In this document: piece by piece, positions 8,938-16,744 of the stretch
How positions within the stretch are numbered: position 1 is the stretch's first letter
Layout of the letters: each line of letters begins with the position of its first letter
Source: Mycobacterium pinniadriaticum
GTDB taxonomy: Bacteria; Actinomycetota; Actinomycetes; Mycobacteriales; Mycobacteriaceae
Direction: 5' to 3'
NCBI RefSeq assembly: GCF_026242045.1
Contig: NZ_JAPJDO010000001.1
Coordinates: 310,001 to 374,000 of the forward strand
DNA: 64,000 nt
Notes under the pieces: model-generated
The model's input: only the letters and a program-made list of their open reading frames with translations
Databases searched by the model: none
Told to the model about the DNA's origin: nothing
Made by a program: the position numbers and the translations under genes

Positions 8938-10145
8938 CGGACGGCGTCGAAGGTCACCGGCAATGACGTCGGCGACCGGAACGGCTGGCCCTGGATGTGC
9001 GGGTCTCCTTCATCGAGCAACGTGATGTTGCTCAGCCGGTCCAGCAATGACTCCACGGCGACCCGGGTCTCCATCCGCGCCAGGTGCAGGCCCATACAGG
9101 TGTGCTCACCGGCGGCGAACGAGATATGGGGCATGTGCTTGCGGAAGATGTCGAACTCCTCGGGCCTTTCCCAACGGCTTTCGTCGCGGTTCGCCGATCC
9201 GATGCACACGTCGACCACCGAACCGGCCGGTATCGCAACGCCTTCCAGCTCGCTGTCTTCGGTGGCGAATCGTTGCACGGTGGTCAGCGGCGTTTCGAAA
9301 CGCAGCCCCTCCTCGATGGCGGGCCGGATGAGGTCGCGATCGGCCTGTACCGCGGCCATCTGCTCGGGATGGGTGAGTAGCAGGTAGAGCAGATTGCCCG
9401 AGGAGCGGTAGGTGGTTTCCAGACCGGCGGGCAGGAGCAGCCGCAGGAACGAGTAGATGGCCTCGTCGGTGAGTTTCTCGCCGTCGATTTCCGCGGTCAC
9501 CAGGTCGCCGATGATGTCCTCGGTCGGCTTGGACCGGCGCTTGTCGATCTGTTCGAGGAAGTAGTCCTTGAGAGCTGCCGAGGCTTCAAATGCCTTCTCG
9601 TAGTTGACCGCATAGCTGATCAGCTGGACCGCCCGGCGCCGGAAGGTGGGCAGATCCTCCTCGGGCAGCCCCAGCAGCCGGGTGATGACCCGGGTGGGGA
9701 ACTCGAAGGTGAACGCCTTCACCAGATCGGCGTGGCCTTCGTCGATCAGCTCGTCGATGAGTCCGTTCACGATGGGACGGACGACCTCGGGTTCCCACCG
9801 GGACAGCGACTTCGACTTGAACGCCGCCGATACCAGGTTGCGATGCTCCCAGTGCACCTTGCCTTCCATCGCCAGGATGGTCGGGCCGATGAACAGGCCG
9901 ATGGTCGAGTCGTAGATCTTGGAGTTGAACGCCTTGCCGTCGCGGAATACCGTGTTGACGGCGTCGAAGGATACGGCTGCGTACTCGTTCTTGGGCCGGA
10001 GTGACTCGGGGGTCTTGGAGTGGTCGATGACGGTGCCGCGGAAGATTCCCGCTCCACGGCGCATCTCGGCGAAGAACGGGTAGGGATCGCGCAGGTAGTC
10101 GGCGGGCAGTTGCGGGACGGCGGCGTCCTGGGTCTGGCTTCCCAC
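8934..10145 (-). CDS. Cytochrome P450
   Basis: Complete 403-residue class I P450. The I-helix PAGLETTYRS, the ExxR in EEGLRFE, and the heme loop FAAGEHTCMG (Cys near 349) are intact. GTG start with AGAGGGG a few bases upstream. It is the only gene controlled by operator 3, whose other side faces the end of the isochorismatase-like gene. No ferredoxin gene accompanies it; fprB at 60.7 kb could supply electrons, but that is a guess. Expected to hydroxylate the pathway substrate or an early intermediate. Confidence 0.95.
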   Translation of the reverse strand: MGSQTQDAAVPQLPADYLRDPYPFFAEMRRGAGIFRGTVIDHSKTPESLRPKNEYAAVSFDAVNTVFRDGKAFNSKIYDSTIGLFIGPTILAMEGKVHWEHRNLVSAAFKSKSLSRWEPEVVRPIVNGLIDELIDEGHADLVKAFTFEFPTRVITRLLGLPEEDLPTFRRRAVQLISYAVNYEKAFEASAALKDYFLEQIDKRRSKPTEDIIGDLVTAEIDGEKLTDEAIYSFLRLLLPAGLETTYRSSGNLLYLLLTHPEQMAAVQADRDLIRPAIEEGLRFETPLTTVQRFATEDSELEGVAIPAGSVVDVCIGSANRDESRWERPEEFDIFRKHMPHISFAAGEHTCMGLHLARMETRVAVESLLDRLSNITLLDEGDPHIQGQPFRSPTSLPVTFDAVR

Positions 10146-10167
10146 GGCTACCCCTCTGCTAGCGGCC

Positions 10168-10186
10168 TACTGTAATGATTACAGTA
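10168..10186. promoter_or_regulatory. Palindromic operator 3, full 19-bp form
   Basis: TACTGTAATGATTACAGTA is perfectly symmetrical except for the central spacer and lies 22 bases upstream of the P450 start. With operator 5 it gives the best version of the consensus. Read toward the P450 it contains TACTGT as a possible -10 box. Confidence 0.88.
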
Positions 10187-10262
10187 GCGTACACGACGGT
10201 ATATCGGTGATGGGGCGACAGTGCCACCGTCAATGCGCCGGCCCCGGCGAGCACGCTGTCGG

Positions 10263-10868
10263 TCACGTCCAGGCCGCGATCAGGTCATCGGTGGTGGTGA
10301 CGGTGGCCAGCAGCGCCAGGGTGTTGTCGATGATGGCCGCGCCGTATTCGGGGGGCACCCCGGCCACCGCGTCGCGCGGCAGCACGACGCGGTAGGCGGC
10401 GTTGACGGCGTCCATCACCAGATTGGGAATTGCGACGTTCAACGACACTCCGACGGCCACGATGGTGGTCACGCCGAGATTGCGCAGGATCGCGTCGAGG
10501 TCGGTTCCGCCCATCGGGCCGAGGCCGTGCCAGCGGCTGAGCGTGAGATCGGCTGGTTCTGGGCCGAATTGGGGGAGCAACGTGGCGCCGGCGCTGCCCG
10601 GCGCGATGTCCACCCCGCTGGCGCCGATCGCGAACAGCTTGGCATTGTGATTGGAACCGAGTCCGTCGGGCCGGCGTTGCACCAGGCAGTGCACCACCTT
10701 CACCCCGGCCGCGCGCGCCACGGGCAACAGCCGTTCGATATTGGGCAGGGCCTCGCGCTCAGCCTCTCGGGCCAGTGCCGCCAATCCGGCGTCGGGCCCG
10801 ACGACCGCACCCTGCAATTCCTGGGTGACGATGGCGGTGTGAGCGGGGCCTACGAGTTCGGGTTTCAT
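10263..10868 (-). CDS. Isochorismatase-fold protein with a degenerate active site
   Basis: A 201-residue alpha/beta protein of the isochorismatase/cysteine-hydrolase fold. The fold signatures are clear (GVKVVHCLVQRR, GTDLDAILRNLG, VGVSLNVAIPNLV). The usual Asp-Lys-Cys triad is not: the strand-1 aspartate position reads TQELQG (Glu), no lysine is found in the stretch before GTDLD, and the nucleophile position in VSLNVAI is alanine. It may have changed chemistry or serve as a binding partner. The ATG overlaps the Rieske stop (ATGA), so translation is coupled and the two proteins probably act together. The start upstream of this ATG would lie inside the Rieske gene and was rejected. Confidence 0.85.
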   Translation of the reverse strand: MKPELVGPAHTAIVTQELQGAVVGPDAGLAALAREAEREALPNIERLLPVARAAGVKVVHCLVQRRPDGLGSNHNAKLFAIGASGVDIAPGSAGATLLPQFGPEPADLTLSRWHGLGPMGGTDLDAILRNLGVTTIVAVGVSLNVAIPNLVMDAVNAAYRVVLPRDAVAGVPPEYGAAIIDNTLALLATVTTTDDLIAAWT

Positions 10869-11869
10869 ACCGGGGCCGCTGCCGACACATCGTAGAACTG
10901 CAGCGCCCATTTACGCATCGCCATATAGGGTTTGGCGTCGACCTTGGCCAGGGCGGGATGCTCGACATACTTCTGGTAGCGCCAGATCTCGAGGTCGTCC
11001 CACACCGTACCGAGGTACTGCTTTTCCACCCGCTCACGGACGTCGGCGGGTGGAATATCACTGGTGTCACCGTCTTTCCGCGGCCACCAGATCGAATAGA
11101 ACATGTTGGACACCTCGTCGTCGACGGGTGTGCAGGCGAAGATCAGCCGATGGTTCGACGAGCCCTCGAACGCGCTGATCGCGAAGCCCAGGCCGGAGAA
11201 ATGGCTGTGGATGCGCAGCGCCATCTTGTTGGGATCGTCGCTGCGGGCATCCGGCCAGCCGGTGAGGAACCGCCACTCTTCGTCGACCGCCTCCCACTCC
11301 AGGCACACCGGTGTGACCGTCGCCTTGTGGACGTAGTGGAAATGTGCACTGTCCGGGCCGTTTTCGGCCACGATCTGCGGATGTACCGGCTCGTTCTCGG
11401 CGAACCGGGAAAACTCCGGGTAGGGCCGGTAGTAGGTGTCCGGGTCGACGGGAAACTGCGGGAACTTGGTGAAGATGTCGGGCAGCTCCCACCGCGGTGG
11501 CTCGCCATCGGGATGGTGCCACATGAAGATGCAGCCATGCTGCTCCTGAACCGGGTAGGCGCGAAGGCGCAGACCCTTGTTGGGCTTGTCCGGTTGGTAG
11601 GGGATGTAGGTGTTGGCACCGTCGGGTCCCCACCGCCAGCCGTGGAACGGGCACTCGACGCAGTCGCCGACGACGGTGCCGCCGTGCCCGATGTGCGCAC
11701 CGAGGTGCTTGCAGTGGCCCTCCAGCACGTGCAGTTCACCGGACGCATCGCGGTAGATGACGAGGTCCTCGCCGAAGTAACGCAGCGACGCGACGTCGCC
11801 GACTGCGTATTCTGCCGACCAGCCGATCATGAACCAGCCGGTGACCTTCCAGGTGAACGGAACCTTCAC
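10865..11869 (-). CDS. Rieske non-heme iron oxygenase, oxygenase component (KshA-like)
   Basis: A 334-residue oxygenase alpha subunit. The Rieske 2Fe-2S site is Cys53-x-His55 and Cys73-x2-His76. The mononuclear iron site is in NGPDSAHFHYVH. The opening FTWKVTGWFMIGW and the overall layout resemble KshA, the 3-ketosteroid 9-alpha-hydroxylase oxygenase, so a polycyclic or alicyclic substrate is plausible but not proven. GTG start with GAGGAGG six bases before it. First gene of an operon with the isochorismatase-fold gene, and divergent from a SnoaL gene with operator 4 between. A reductase (KshB-like) is not in the window. Confidence 0.93.
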   Translation of the reverse strand: MKVPFTWKVTGWFMIGWSAEYAVGDVASLRYFGEDLVIYRDASGELHVLEGHCKHLGAHIGHGGTVVGDCVECPFHGWRWGPDGANTYIPYQPDKPNKGLRLRAYPVQEQHGCIFMWHHPDGEPPRWELPDIFTKFPQFPVDPDTYYRPYPEFSRFAENEPVHPQIVAENGPDSAHFHYVHKATVTPVCLEWEAVDEEWRFLTGWPDARSDDPNKMALRIHSHFSGLGFAISAFEGSSNHRLIFACTPVDDEVSNMFYSIWWPRKDGDTSDIPPADVRERVEKQYLGTVWDDLEIWRYQKYVEHPALAKVDAKPYMAMRKWALQFYDVSAAAPV

Positions 11870-11895
11870 GTGGATCCTCCTCGGACTCAGGGCTT

Positions 11896-11912
11896 ACTAA
11901 GAGTATTACAGT
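11896..11912. promoter_or_regulatory. Degenerate palindromic operator 4
   Basis: One intact half-site TTACAGT (11906-11912, followed by A) and a poor partner ACTAAGA at the correct spacing (11896-11902). It lies between the divergent Rieske operon and the SnoaL gene, the same arrangement as the other operators. A weaker site may respond at a different repressor level. Confidence 0.65.
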
Positions 11913-11946
11913 AGTGCTTTCAGGCAAGGCGAATGGGAGGCGTCCG

Positions 11947-12384
11947 ATGGTCGACGGCAGCGACGAACTCGAGGCGATTCGCCAGCTCAAGGCGAGATAC
12001 TGCCGCTTCCTGGACACCAAGGATGTCGAGTCGTGGCGGGGCGTCTTCGCCCCCGATCTCACGGTGTTGTTGGACGGTTCCGTCTCGACCGGCGGCGCCG
12101 ACCCGCAGACCGGGCCGCCGATCCATGGCGTCGACGAATTCGTGCCCATGGTGATCGGCACTCTGGAAGGCGTGGCGACGGTGCATCACTGTCACACCCC
12201 GGAGCTCACCCTGACGTCGGACACCACGGCGACCGGCATCTGGGCGATGGAGGATCTGCTGTTCTTCGGCGACGGAACGCGGTTGCACGGCGCCGGGCAC
12301 TACCACGAGACGTATGAGAAACGCGACGGCCGGTGGCTGATCACGTCGCTGCATCTGACCCGCACCCTGCTGCGGTTCAGCTGA
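11947..12384 (+). CDS. SnoaL/NTF2-like protein
   Basis: A 145-residue protein of the SnoaL/NTF2-like cone fold, seen in LEAIRQLKARYCRFLDTKD at the N-terminus and GAGHYHETYEKRDGRWLI near the C-terminus. Such proteins act as small hydratases, isomerases or cyclases, or as binding proteins. The ATG at 11947 is chosen because GGGAGG stands six bases before it. It is driven from the operator 4 region. The stop overlaps the convergent luciferase-like gene by eight bases. The exact reaction cannot be stated. Confidence 0.85.
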   Translation: MVDGSDELEAIRQLKARYCRFLDTKDVESWRGVFAPDLTVLLDGSVSTGGADPQTGPPIHGVDEFVPMVIGTLEGVATVHHCHTPELTLTSDTTATGIWAMEDLLFFGDGTRLHGAGHYHETYEKRDGRWLITSLHLTRTLLRFS

Positions 12385-13300
12385 CCAGATCGGCGGCGAT
12401 GACGGCCTCGCCGAACGCGTCGAGATAGTCGCAGGCCTCCCGTGGGGTGGCCGCCTCGACGTGGGCGACGGCCCAGTTCGCACCGTGCCCGGCCAGTTCG
12501 CCGAGCGCGTCTTGAGCCTGCCGCAGCGAGGAGTCGTCGTCGAGGTCGATCCACGGGCAGATCACCTGGACGTCGACGGAGAGCGGATCGCATCCGGCGT
12601 CGGCGAGCGCGTTGCGCAGCCGGTGCAGCAGTGCGCCGAACTGCTCGGCGTTCTCCAGTGCGGCCGTGCCGATCGCCGATGCCATGCCCGCGGGCGCGAT
12701 CAGCGGCATCCAGCCGCTGCCGTGCTGGACTACCCGGCGGATCGCCGCAGCGGTATTGCCTCCGATCCAGATCGGCGGATGCGGCCGCTGTACCGGCGGC
12801 TGCAGCCACATCGGACCGGTCGCTGTGAATCCCTCTCCGCTGACAGGTGTTTCGGGATCCGTCCAGATCGACCTCAGGGCCGACAGCGCTTCGTCGAGCA
12901 GTCGGGCGCGGCTCTCTACGTCGACGCCGAGCGCGGCGAACTCCGAGCGCAGATACCCCGCACCCACGCCGGCGATCAGCCGGCCGCCCGACAGGATGTC
13001 GAGGCTGGTCAAGGACTTGGCGGCCAGATACGGATTCCGGAACGGCAGTACGTAGAGGTTGGTCATCAGCCTGATGTCGCTGGTCACCGCAGCCATGAAG
13101 CTCAGCGCCGCGATCGGGTCGAGGGTGTCGTGGCCGCCGCCCCGCCGCCATTTCAGCGAGGGGGCCGGATGCTCACTGAGCGCGATCGCGGAGAACCCGG
13201 CGGCCTCGGCCCGGGTCGCGACATCGCGGATCACGGCCGGTTCCAGGAAATCGTCGGGTGCGGTGGGGAGCTCGCTCGGATATTCCAGGGTGTACCGCAT
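12377..13300 (-). CDS. Luciferase-like (F420-type) oxidoreductase A
   Basis: A 307-residue LLM-family TIM-barrel flavin/F420 oxidoreductase. Typical blocks are AAGFSAIALSEH, a strand ending in TNLYVLPFRNP, SLDILSGGRLIAGVGAGY and HPPIWIGGNTAAA. In mycobacteria most such proteins use F420, but this one could be FMN-dependent. ATG start with AGGTGGG upstream. It is divergent from the monooxygenase gene, and both are 35-47 bases from the perfect operator 5. Likely an oxidation or reduction step in the island's pathway. Confidence 0.9.
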   Translation of the reverse strand: MRYTLEYPSELPTAPDDFLEPAVIRDVATRAEAAGFSAIALSEHPAPSLKWRRGGGHDTLDPIAALSFMAAVTSDIRLMTNLYVLPFRNPYLAAKSLTSLDILSGGRLIAGVGAGYLRSEFAALGVDVESRARLLDEALSALRSIWTDPETPVSGEGFTATGPMWLQPPVQRPHPPIWIGGNTAAAIRRVVQHGSGWMPLIAPAGMASAIGTAALENAEQFGALLHRLRNALADAGCDPLSVDVQVICPWIDLDDDSSLRQAQDALGELAGHGANWAVAHVEAATPREACDYLDAFGEAVIAADLVS

Positions 13301-13346
13301 CGCCCACCTGAGGATTTCGGGGATCCGGCGGCCAGGCCGGTTCCAA

Positions 13347-13365
13347 TACTGTAATAGTTACAGTA
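13347..13365. promoter_or_regulatory. Palindromic operator 5, full 19-bp form
   Basis: TACTGTAATAGTTACAGTA, both eight-base half-sites perfect around TAG, centred between the divergent luciferase-like gene A and the flavin monooxygenase. On each strand it offers TACTGT as a -10 hexamer, so one symmetrical element could promote in both directions and be blocked by one dimer. Confidence 0.88.
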
Positions 13366-13399
13366 GCATCCGCCGTGCGAGCAAGAGAAGGGTCCGTGG

Positions 13400-15010
13400 A
13401 TGGACAGTGCTGATGTGCTGGTGATCGGGGCCGGGTTCTCCGGTCTGTACATGCTGCACCGGCTGCGGCAGCTGGGGATGCGCGTCCAGGTGCTGGAGAA
13501 GGCCGAAAAGGTCGGTGGTACTTGGCTGTTCAACCGCTATCCCGGCGCCCGCTGCGATATCGAGAGCATCGAGTACTCCTACAGCTTCTCCGACGAGATC
13601 CAGCAGGAGTGGGTCTGGACCGAGACCATGCCGGCCCAGCCGGAGATCGAGGCATACCTGAACTTCGTCGCCGATCGGCTCGACCTTCGCCGCGATATCC
13701 GGTTCAACAACGAGGTCATCGCGATGACCTTCGACGAGGACACTGCGACCTGGACGTTGCGGACGGCCACCGGCGAGACGTTCGTCGCCCCGTTTGTCGT
13801 CGCGGCCTCGGGCATCTTATCGGTACCGCTGCAACCCGACATCGCCGGAATGGAGACCTTCGCCGGGGAGTCGTTGTTCACCAGCCGCTGGCCGGAGGGT
13901 GGCGCGAACCTGAGTGGTAAGCGGGTGGGTGTCATCGGGACCGGCTCGACCGGCGTACAGATGATTCCGGTGATCGCCGCGGATACCGAGCAGCTCTTCG
14001 TCTTCCAGCGGTCCCCGGCGTTCACATTGCCGTGGGACGTCCGGGCCTTCGAACCCGGCGAACTCGACGAGATGAAGGCACGCTACGGCGAGATCCGCGA
14101 AGCCCAGCGCCAGCATCCGGTCGGTGCCGCACGATTGTCGGCGTTCTCGGTTCTGATCGACATGCTGGTCAGCCCGCCGATCAAATCGGCCACTGCCGAA
14201 GAGCAACTGCGGGCCGTCGAGGAACGCGGGGTCATGGGCGCACTCAACTGGGGCGACATCTTCTTCGACATCGAGGCCAACCGCATGGCCACCGCGTTGT
14301 ACGGCGAGGCGATCGCGCGGATCGTCACCGATCCCGAGACCGCGGCGGCGCTGGTGCCGAGCCATCCCTTCGGCTGCAAGCGCCCGATCATCGACCAGGG
14401 CTACTACGAGACCTACAACCGCGACAACGTCACCCTGGTCGATCTGCGCAAGGATCCGATCCGGGCGGTCACCGCAGACGGTATCGACACCGACAACCGG
14501 CACTTCGACCTCGACGTCATCATCTACGCCACCGGATTCGACGCCATGACGGGGGCGCTCACCCGCATCGATGTGCGGGGCCGGGGTGGGGTCGTGTTGC
14601 GCGACGTATGGGCCACCGACGGTCCGGTGTCCTACCTCGGCCTCGCGGTCGCCGGTTTCCCCAACCTGTTCATCGTCCAGGGTCCGGGAAGTCCGTCGGC
14701 AGCCACGAATTTCGTCACCGCGCTGGAGCAGCACATCGAATGGATCGGTGACTGCATCAACTACCTGAAGGGAGGCGGATACCGGACCATCGAGGCGTTG
14801 CCGGACGCCCAGCAGGAGTGGATCGAGCACACCACATCCCTCGTGGCGCCGACGGTCCTGGTGCATCCCAGCTGCAACTCGTGGTACAACGGCGCCAACG
14901 TCCCCGGCAAGAAACGGATGTACATGGGTTACACGGCGGGTATCCCCGAATACCGGCGGCGCTGCGACGAGATCGCGGACGGCGGATACGTCGGGTTCAA
15001 GCTGGCGTGA
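13400..15010 (+). CDS. Flavin-containing (Baeyer-Villiger-type) monooxygenase
   Basis: A 536-residue two-dinucleotide-domain flavoprotein that would insert oxygen next to a ketone or oxidise a heteroatom. FAD site VIGAGFSG (residues 8-15), the GGTWLFNRYPGARCD block, and NADPH site GTGSTG (near 180) are intact. The type I fingerprint FxGxxxHxxxWP reads FAGESLFTSRWP, with phenylalanine where histidine is usual. ATG start after AGAAGGG. The stop overlaps the start of the hydrolase gene, which could open the ester or lactone made here. Controlled by operator 5. Confidence 0.93.
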   Translation: MDSADVLVIGAGFSGLYMLHRLRQLGMRVQVLEKAEKVGGTWLFNRYPGARCDIESIEYSYSFSDEIQQEWVWTETMPAQPEIEAYLNFVADRLDLRRDIRFNNEVIAMTFDEDTATWTLRTATGETFVAPFVVAASGILSVPLQPDIAGMETFAGESLFTSRWPEGGANLSGKRVGVIGTGSTGVQMIPVIAADTEQLFVFQRSPAFTLPWDVRAFEPGELDEMKARYGEIREAQRQHPVGAARLSAFSVLIDMLVSPPIKSATAEEQLRAVEERGVMGALNWGDIFFDIEANRMATALYGEAIARIVTDPETAAALVPSHPFGCKRPIIDQGYYETYNRDNVTLVDLRKDPIRAVTADGIDTDNRHFDLDVIIYATGFDAMTGALTRIDVRGRGGVVLRDVWATDGPVSYLGLAVAGFPNLFIVQGPGSPSAATNFVTALEQHIEWIGDCINYLKGGGYRTIEALPDAQQEWIEHTTSLVAPTVLVHPSCNSWYNGANVPGKKRMYMGYTAGIPEYRRRCDEIADGGYVGFKLA

Positions 15011-16122
15011 TGCGACTGAGCTCCCACGCGCATCGCCTGGCAACCCAGCTCGGCGGTGTCCTGCCGCGGTCGGTGGCGGCCCTACAGGAGTCGGACGACT
15101 GGAATCCGCTGTCCGGGCGCGGGATGCGCCAGGTCGCCGAGGTGGCGCTCGACGAGTTGGTGGTCACCGGTATGACCCTGATGTCCTCACCGCCGAAGCT
15201 CGCCCGACCGGTCGACGAGTACGCCGCGGCGGCTGGCGAACTCGCCGCGCTTGGGGTGAGCGGTGTGCATCGCGATCCGGAACCATTGCAGGTGAACGGG
15301 ATTCGTCCGGTGAACGCTGGCGTGCTCTCCTATGAGCGGATGAGCTATGACCACGACCCGCATCTGGTGCCGGCCCTGGCCGCCGAAGGGCACGACGGAC
15401 CGGCCAGCGCCGAGGTGGTGCTGTTCCGCCACGACGACGGTCCCAGGCCGTGGCTGGTGTGGGTGCATGGCGCGGGTCAGGGCGGAATGTCGGACATCGT
15501 CGTCGCCAGGATCGGCCGGATCCACCGCACGCTCGGCTTCAACGTGGCGATGCCCGTTCAGCCGGGGCACGGGCCCCGCCGAAATAGGTGGCCGGCCTAC
15601 CCCGGCACCGATCCGGTCGCCAACGTCGCCGGGATGGTGCGGGCCGTCTCCGAGGTGCGTGCGGTGATCGGCTGGATCGAGCCCGACTCGACTGCCATCG
15701 CGGTGTCCGGATTGTCATTGGGCAGTGCCGTCGCCGCTCTGGTCGCGGGTCTGGAGGAGCGGGTCGACGCGGCGGCCCTCTACACACCGATCCTCGGCCT
15801 CAACGGGATGATCGCGCGGCACCTGCACCGGTGGGGTCCGGTGGCCGATATCGCCGGTGCGGCAATGGCATCCGACATCGTGGCGGAGCTGACGTCGGTG
15901 ATCGATCCACTGGCCCTCGAGCCGTTGCCGCCGCCGGACCGACGGCTGATCGTCGGCGCCTGGCATGACCAGATGGCCTACCGGCAGTGCGCGCTGGCCA
16001 TGCAGGAGCGGTGGGGCGGGCGGCTGTACTGGCACGACGGCGGGCACGTCGGGCACCTTTTCTCGGGTGGCGTGCAGGAGCAGACCGAGCAGTTCCTGGG
16101 TGAGCTGACTCAGGCGCCATAG
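15010..16122 (+). CDS. Alpha/beta hydrolase
   Basis: A 370-residue hydrolase with an N-terminal extension of about 140 residues before the catalytic core. The oxyanion region WVHGAGQGG, the nucleophile elbow GLSLGS (Ser near 236) and a C-terminal histidine in GGHVGHLF are visible. The ATG overlaps the monooxygenase stop by one base, so the pair is translationally coupled. The natural reading is Baeyer-Villiger oxidation followed by ester or lactone hydrolysis. Its stop overlaps the convergent TetR gene by 13 bases. Confidence 0.9.
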   Translation: MRLSSHAHRLATQLGGVLPRSVAALQESDDWNPLSGRGMRQVAEVALDELVVTGMTLMSSPPKLARPVDEYAAAAGELAALGVSGVHRDPEPLQVNGIRPVNAGVLSYERMSYDHDPHLVPALAAEGHDGPASAEVVLFRHDDGPRPWLVWVHGAGQGGMSDIVVARIGRIHRTLGFNVAMPVQPGHGPRRNRWPAYPGTDPVANVAGMVRAVSEVRAVIGWIEPDSTAIAVSGLSLGSAVAALVAGLEERVDAAALYTPILGLNGMIARHLHRWGPVADIAGAAMASDIVAELTSVIDPLALEPLPPPDRRLIVGAWHDQMAYRQCALAMQERWGGRLYWHDGGHVGHLFSGGVQEQTEQFLGELTQAP

Positions 16123-16718
16123 TCCCGCACGATTCGGCTGCGCGCGTGCGCCAATTCGGTGTCGAGGTCGAAACCGGCGGGCAGCGCCACCCACAGGAAC
16201 GCGATGCCGAAGAACACGGCGGTGATATCGCTGACCGCCCGGTCCAGATCGATATCTCGACGAACAGATTTGTCCCGCTGTCCTTTCCGCAAGCCATCAG
16301 CCACGTTGGCGATTCCGCCGGCCAGCTGGTCGCTGACCCGTTGACGCAGGGGTGAGGTCGTCTTCATCGCCTCGAAACTGGAGACGAACATCGCGCGCAG
16401 GACGTCGGGGTCATGGGCGTACAGGTCCCGGATGCGGTCGATGTGGGCGAGCACCTGGTCCATGCCGGTAACTCCCGGATTGAGTTCCGGGCTCAGTCTG
16501 CTCACGTACTCATGCAGGAAGTCCTCCAGGATGGCTTCCTTGCCGCCGAAGCGGGCGTGCACCATCGTGCGGCTGTACCCCGCCCGCCGCCCGATCTCGG
16601 CAGCTGTGGTTGCCTCCCAGCCCTTCTCGACGATCAGCTCGGCGGCGGCTTCCATCAGCCGGCGACGGGAGGTCTCGACCCGTTCCGGTTGCGTCAATCC
16701 GCGGGCAGGAGAAGGCAC
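16110..16718 (-). CDS. TetR-family transcriptional regulator
   Basis: A 202-residue regulator with an N-terminal helix-turn-helix (TTAAEIGRRAGYSRTMVHARF) and a divergent ligand domain. It is the only regulator inside the 1-23 kb island and is the best candidate to bind the TACTGTAA-N3-TTACAGTA sites. No good copy of that palindrome lies at its own promoter. GTG start; only 26 bases separate it from the divergent kinase-like gene, so the two promoters must overlap. The assignment to the regulon is inference from position. Confidence 0.92.
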   Translation of the reverse strand: MPSPARGLTQPERVETSRRRLMEAAAELIVEKGWEATTAAEIGRRAGYSRTMVHARFGGKEAILEDFLHEYVSRLSPELNPGVTGMDQVLAHIDRIRDLYAHDPDVLRAMFVSSFEAMKTTSPLRQRVSDQLAGGIANVADGLRKGQRDKSVRRDIDLDRAVSDITAVFFGIAFLWVALPAGFDLDTELAHARSRIVRDYGA

Positions 16719-16744
16719 CCTTGCATATTAAACAGGTGACAACT

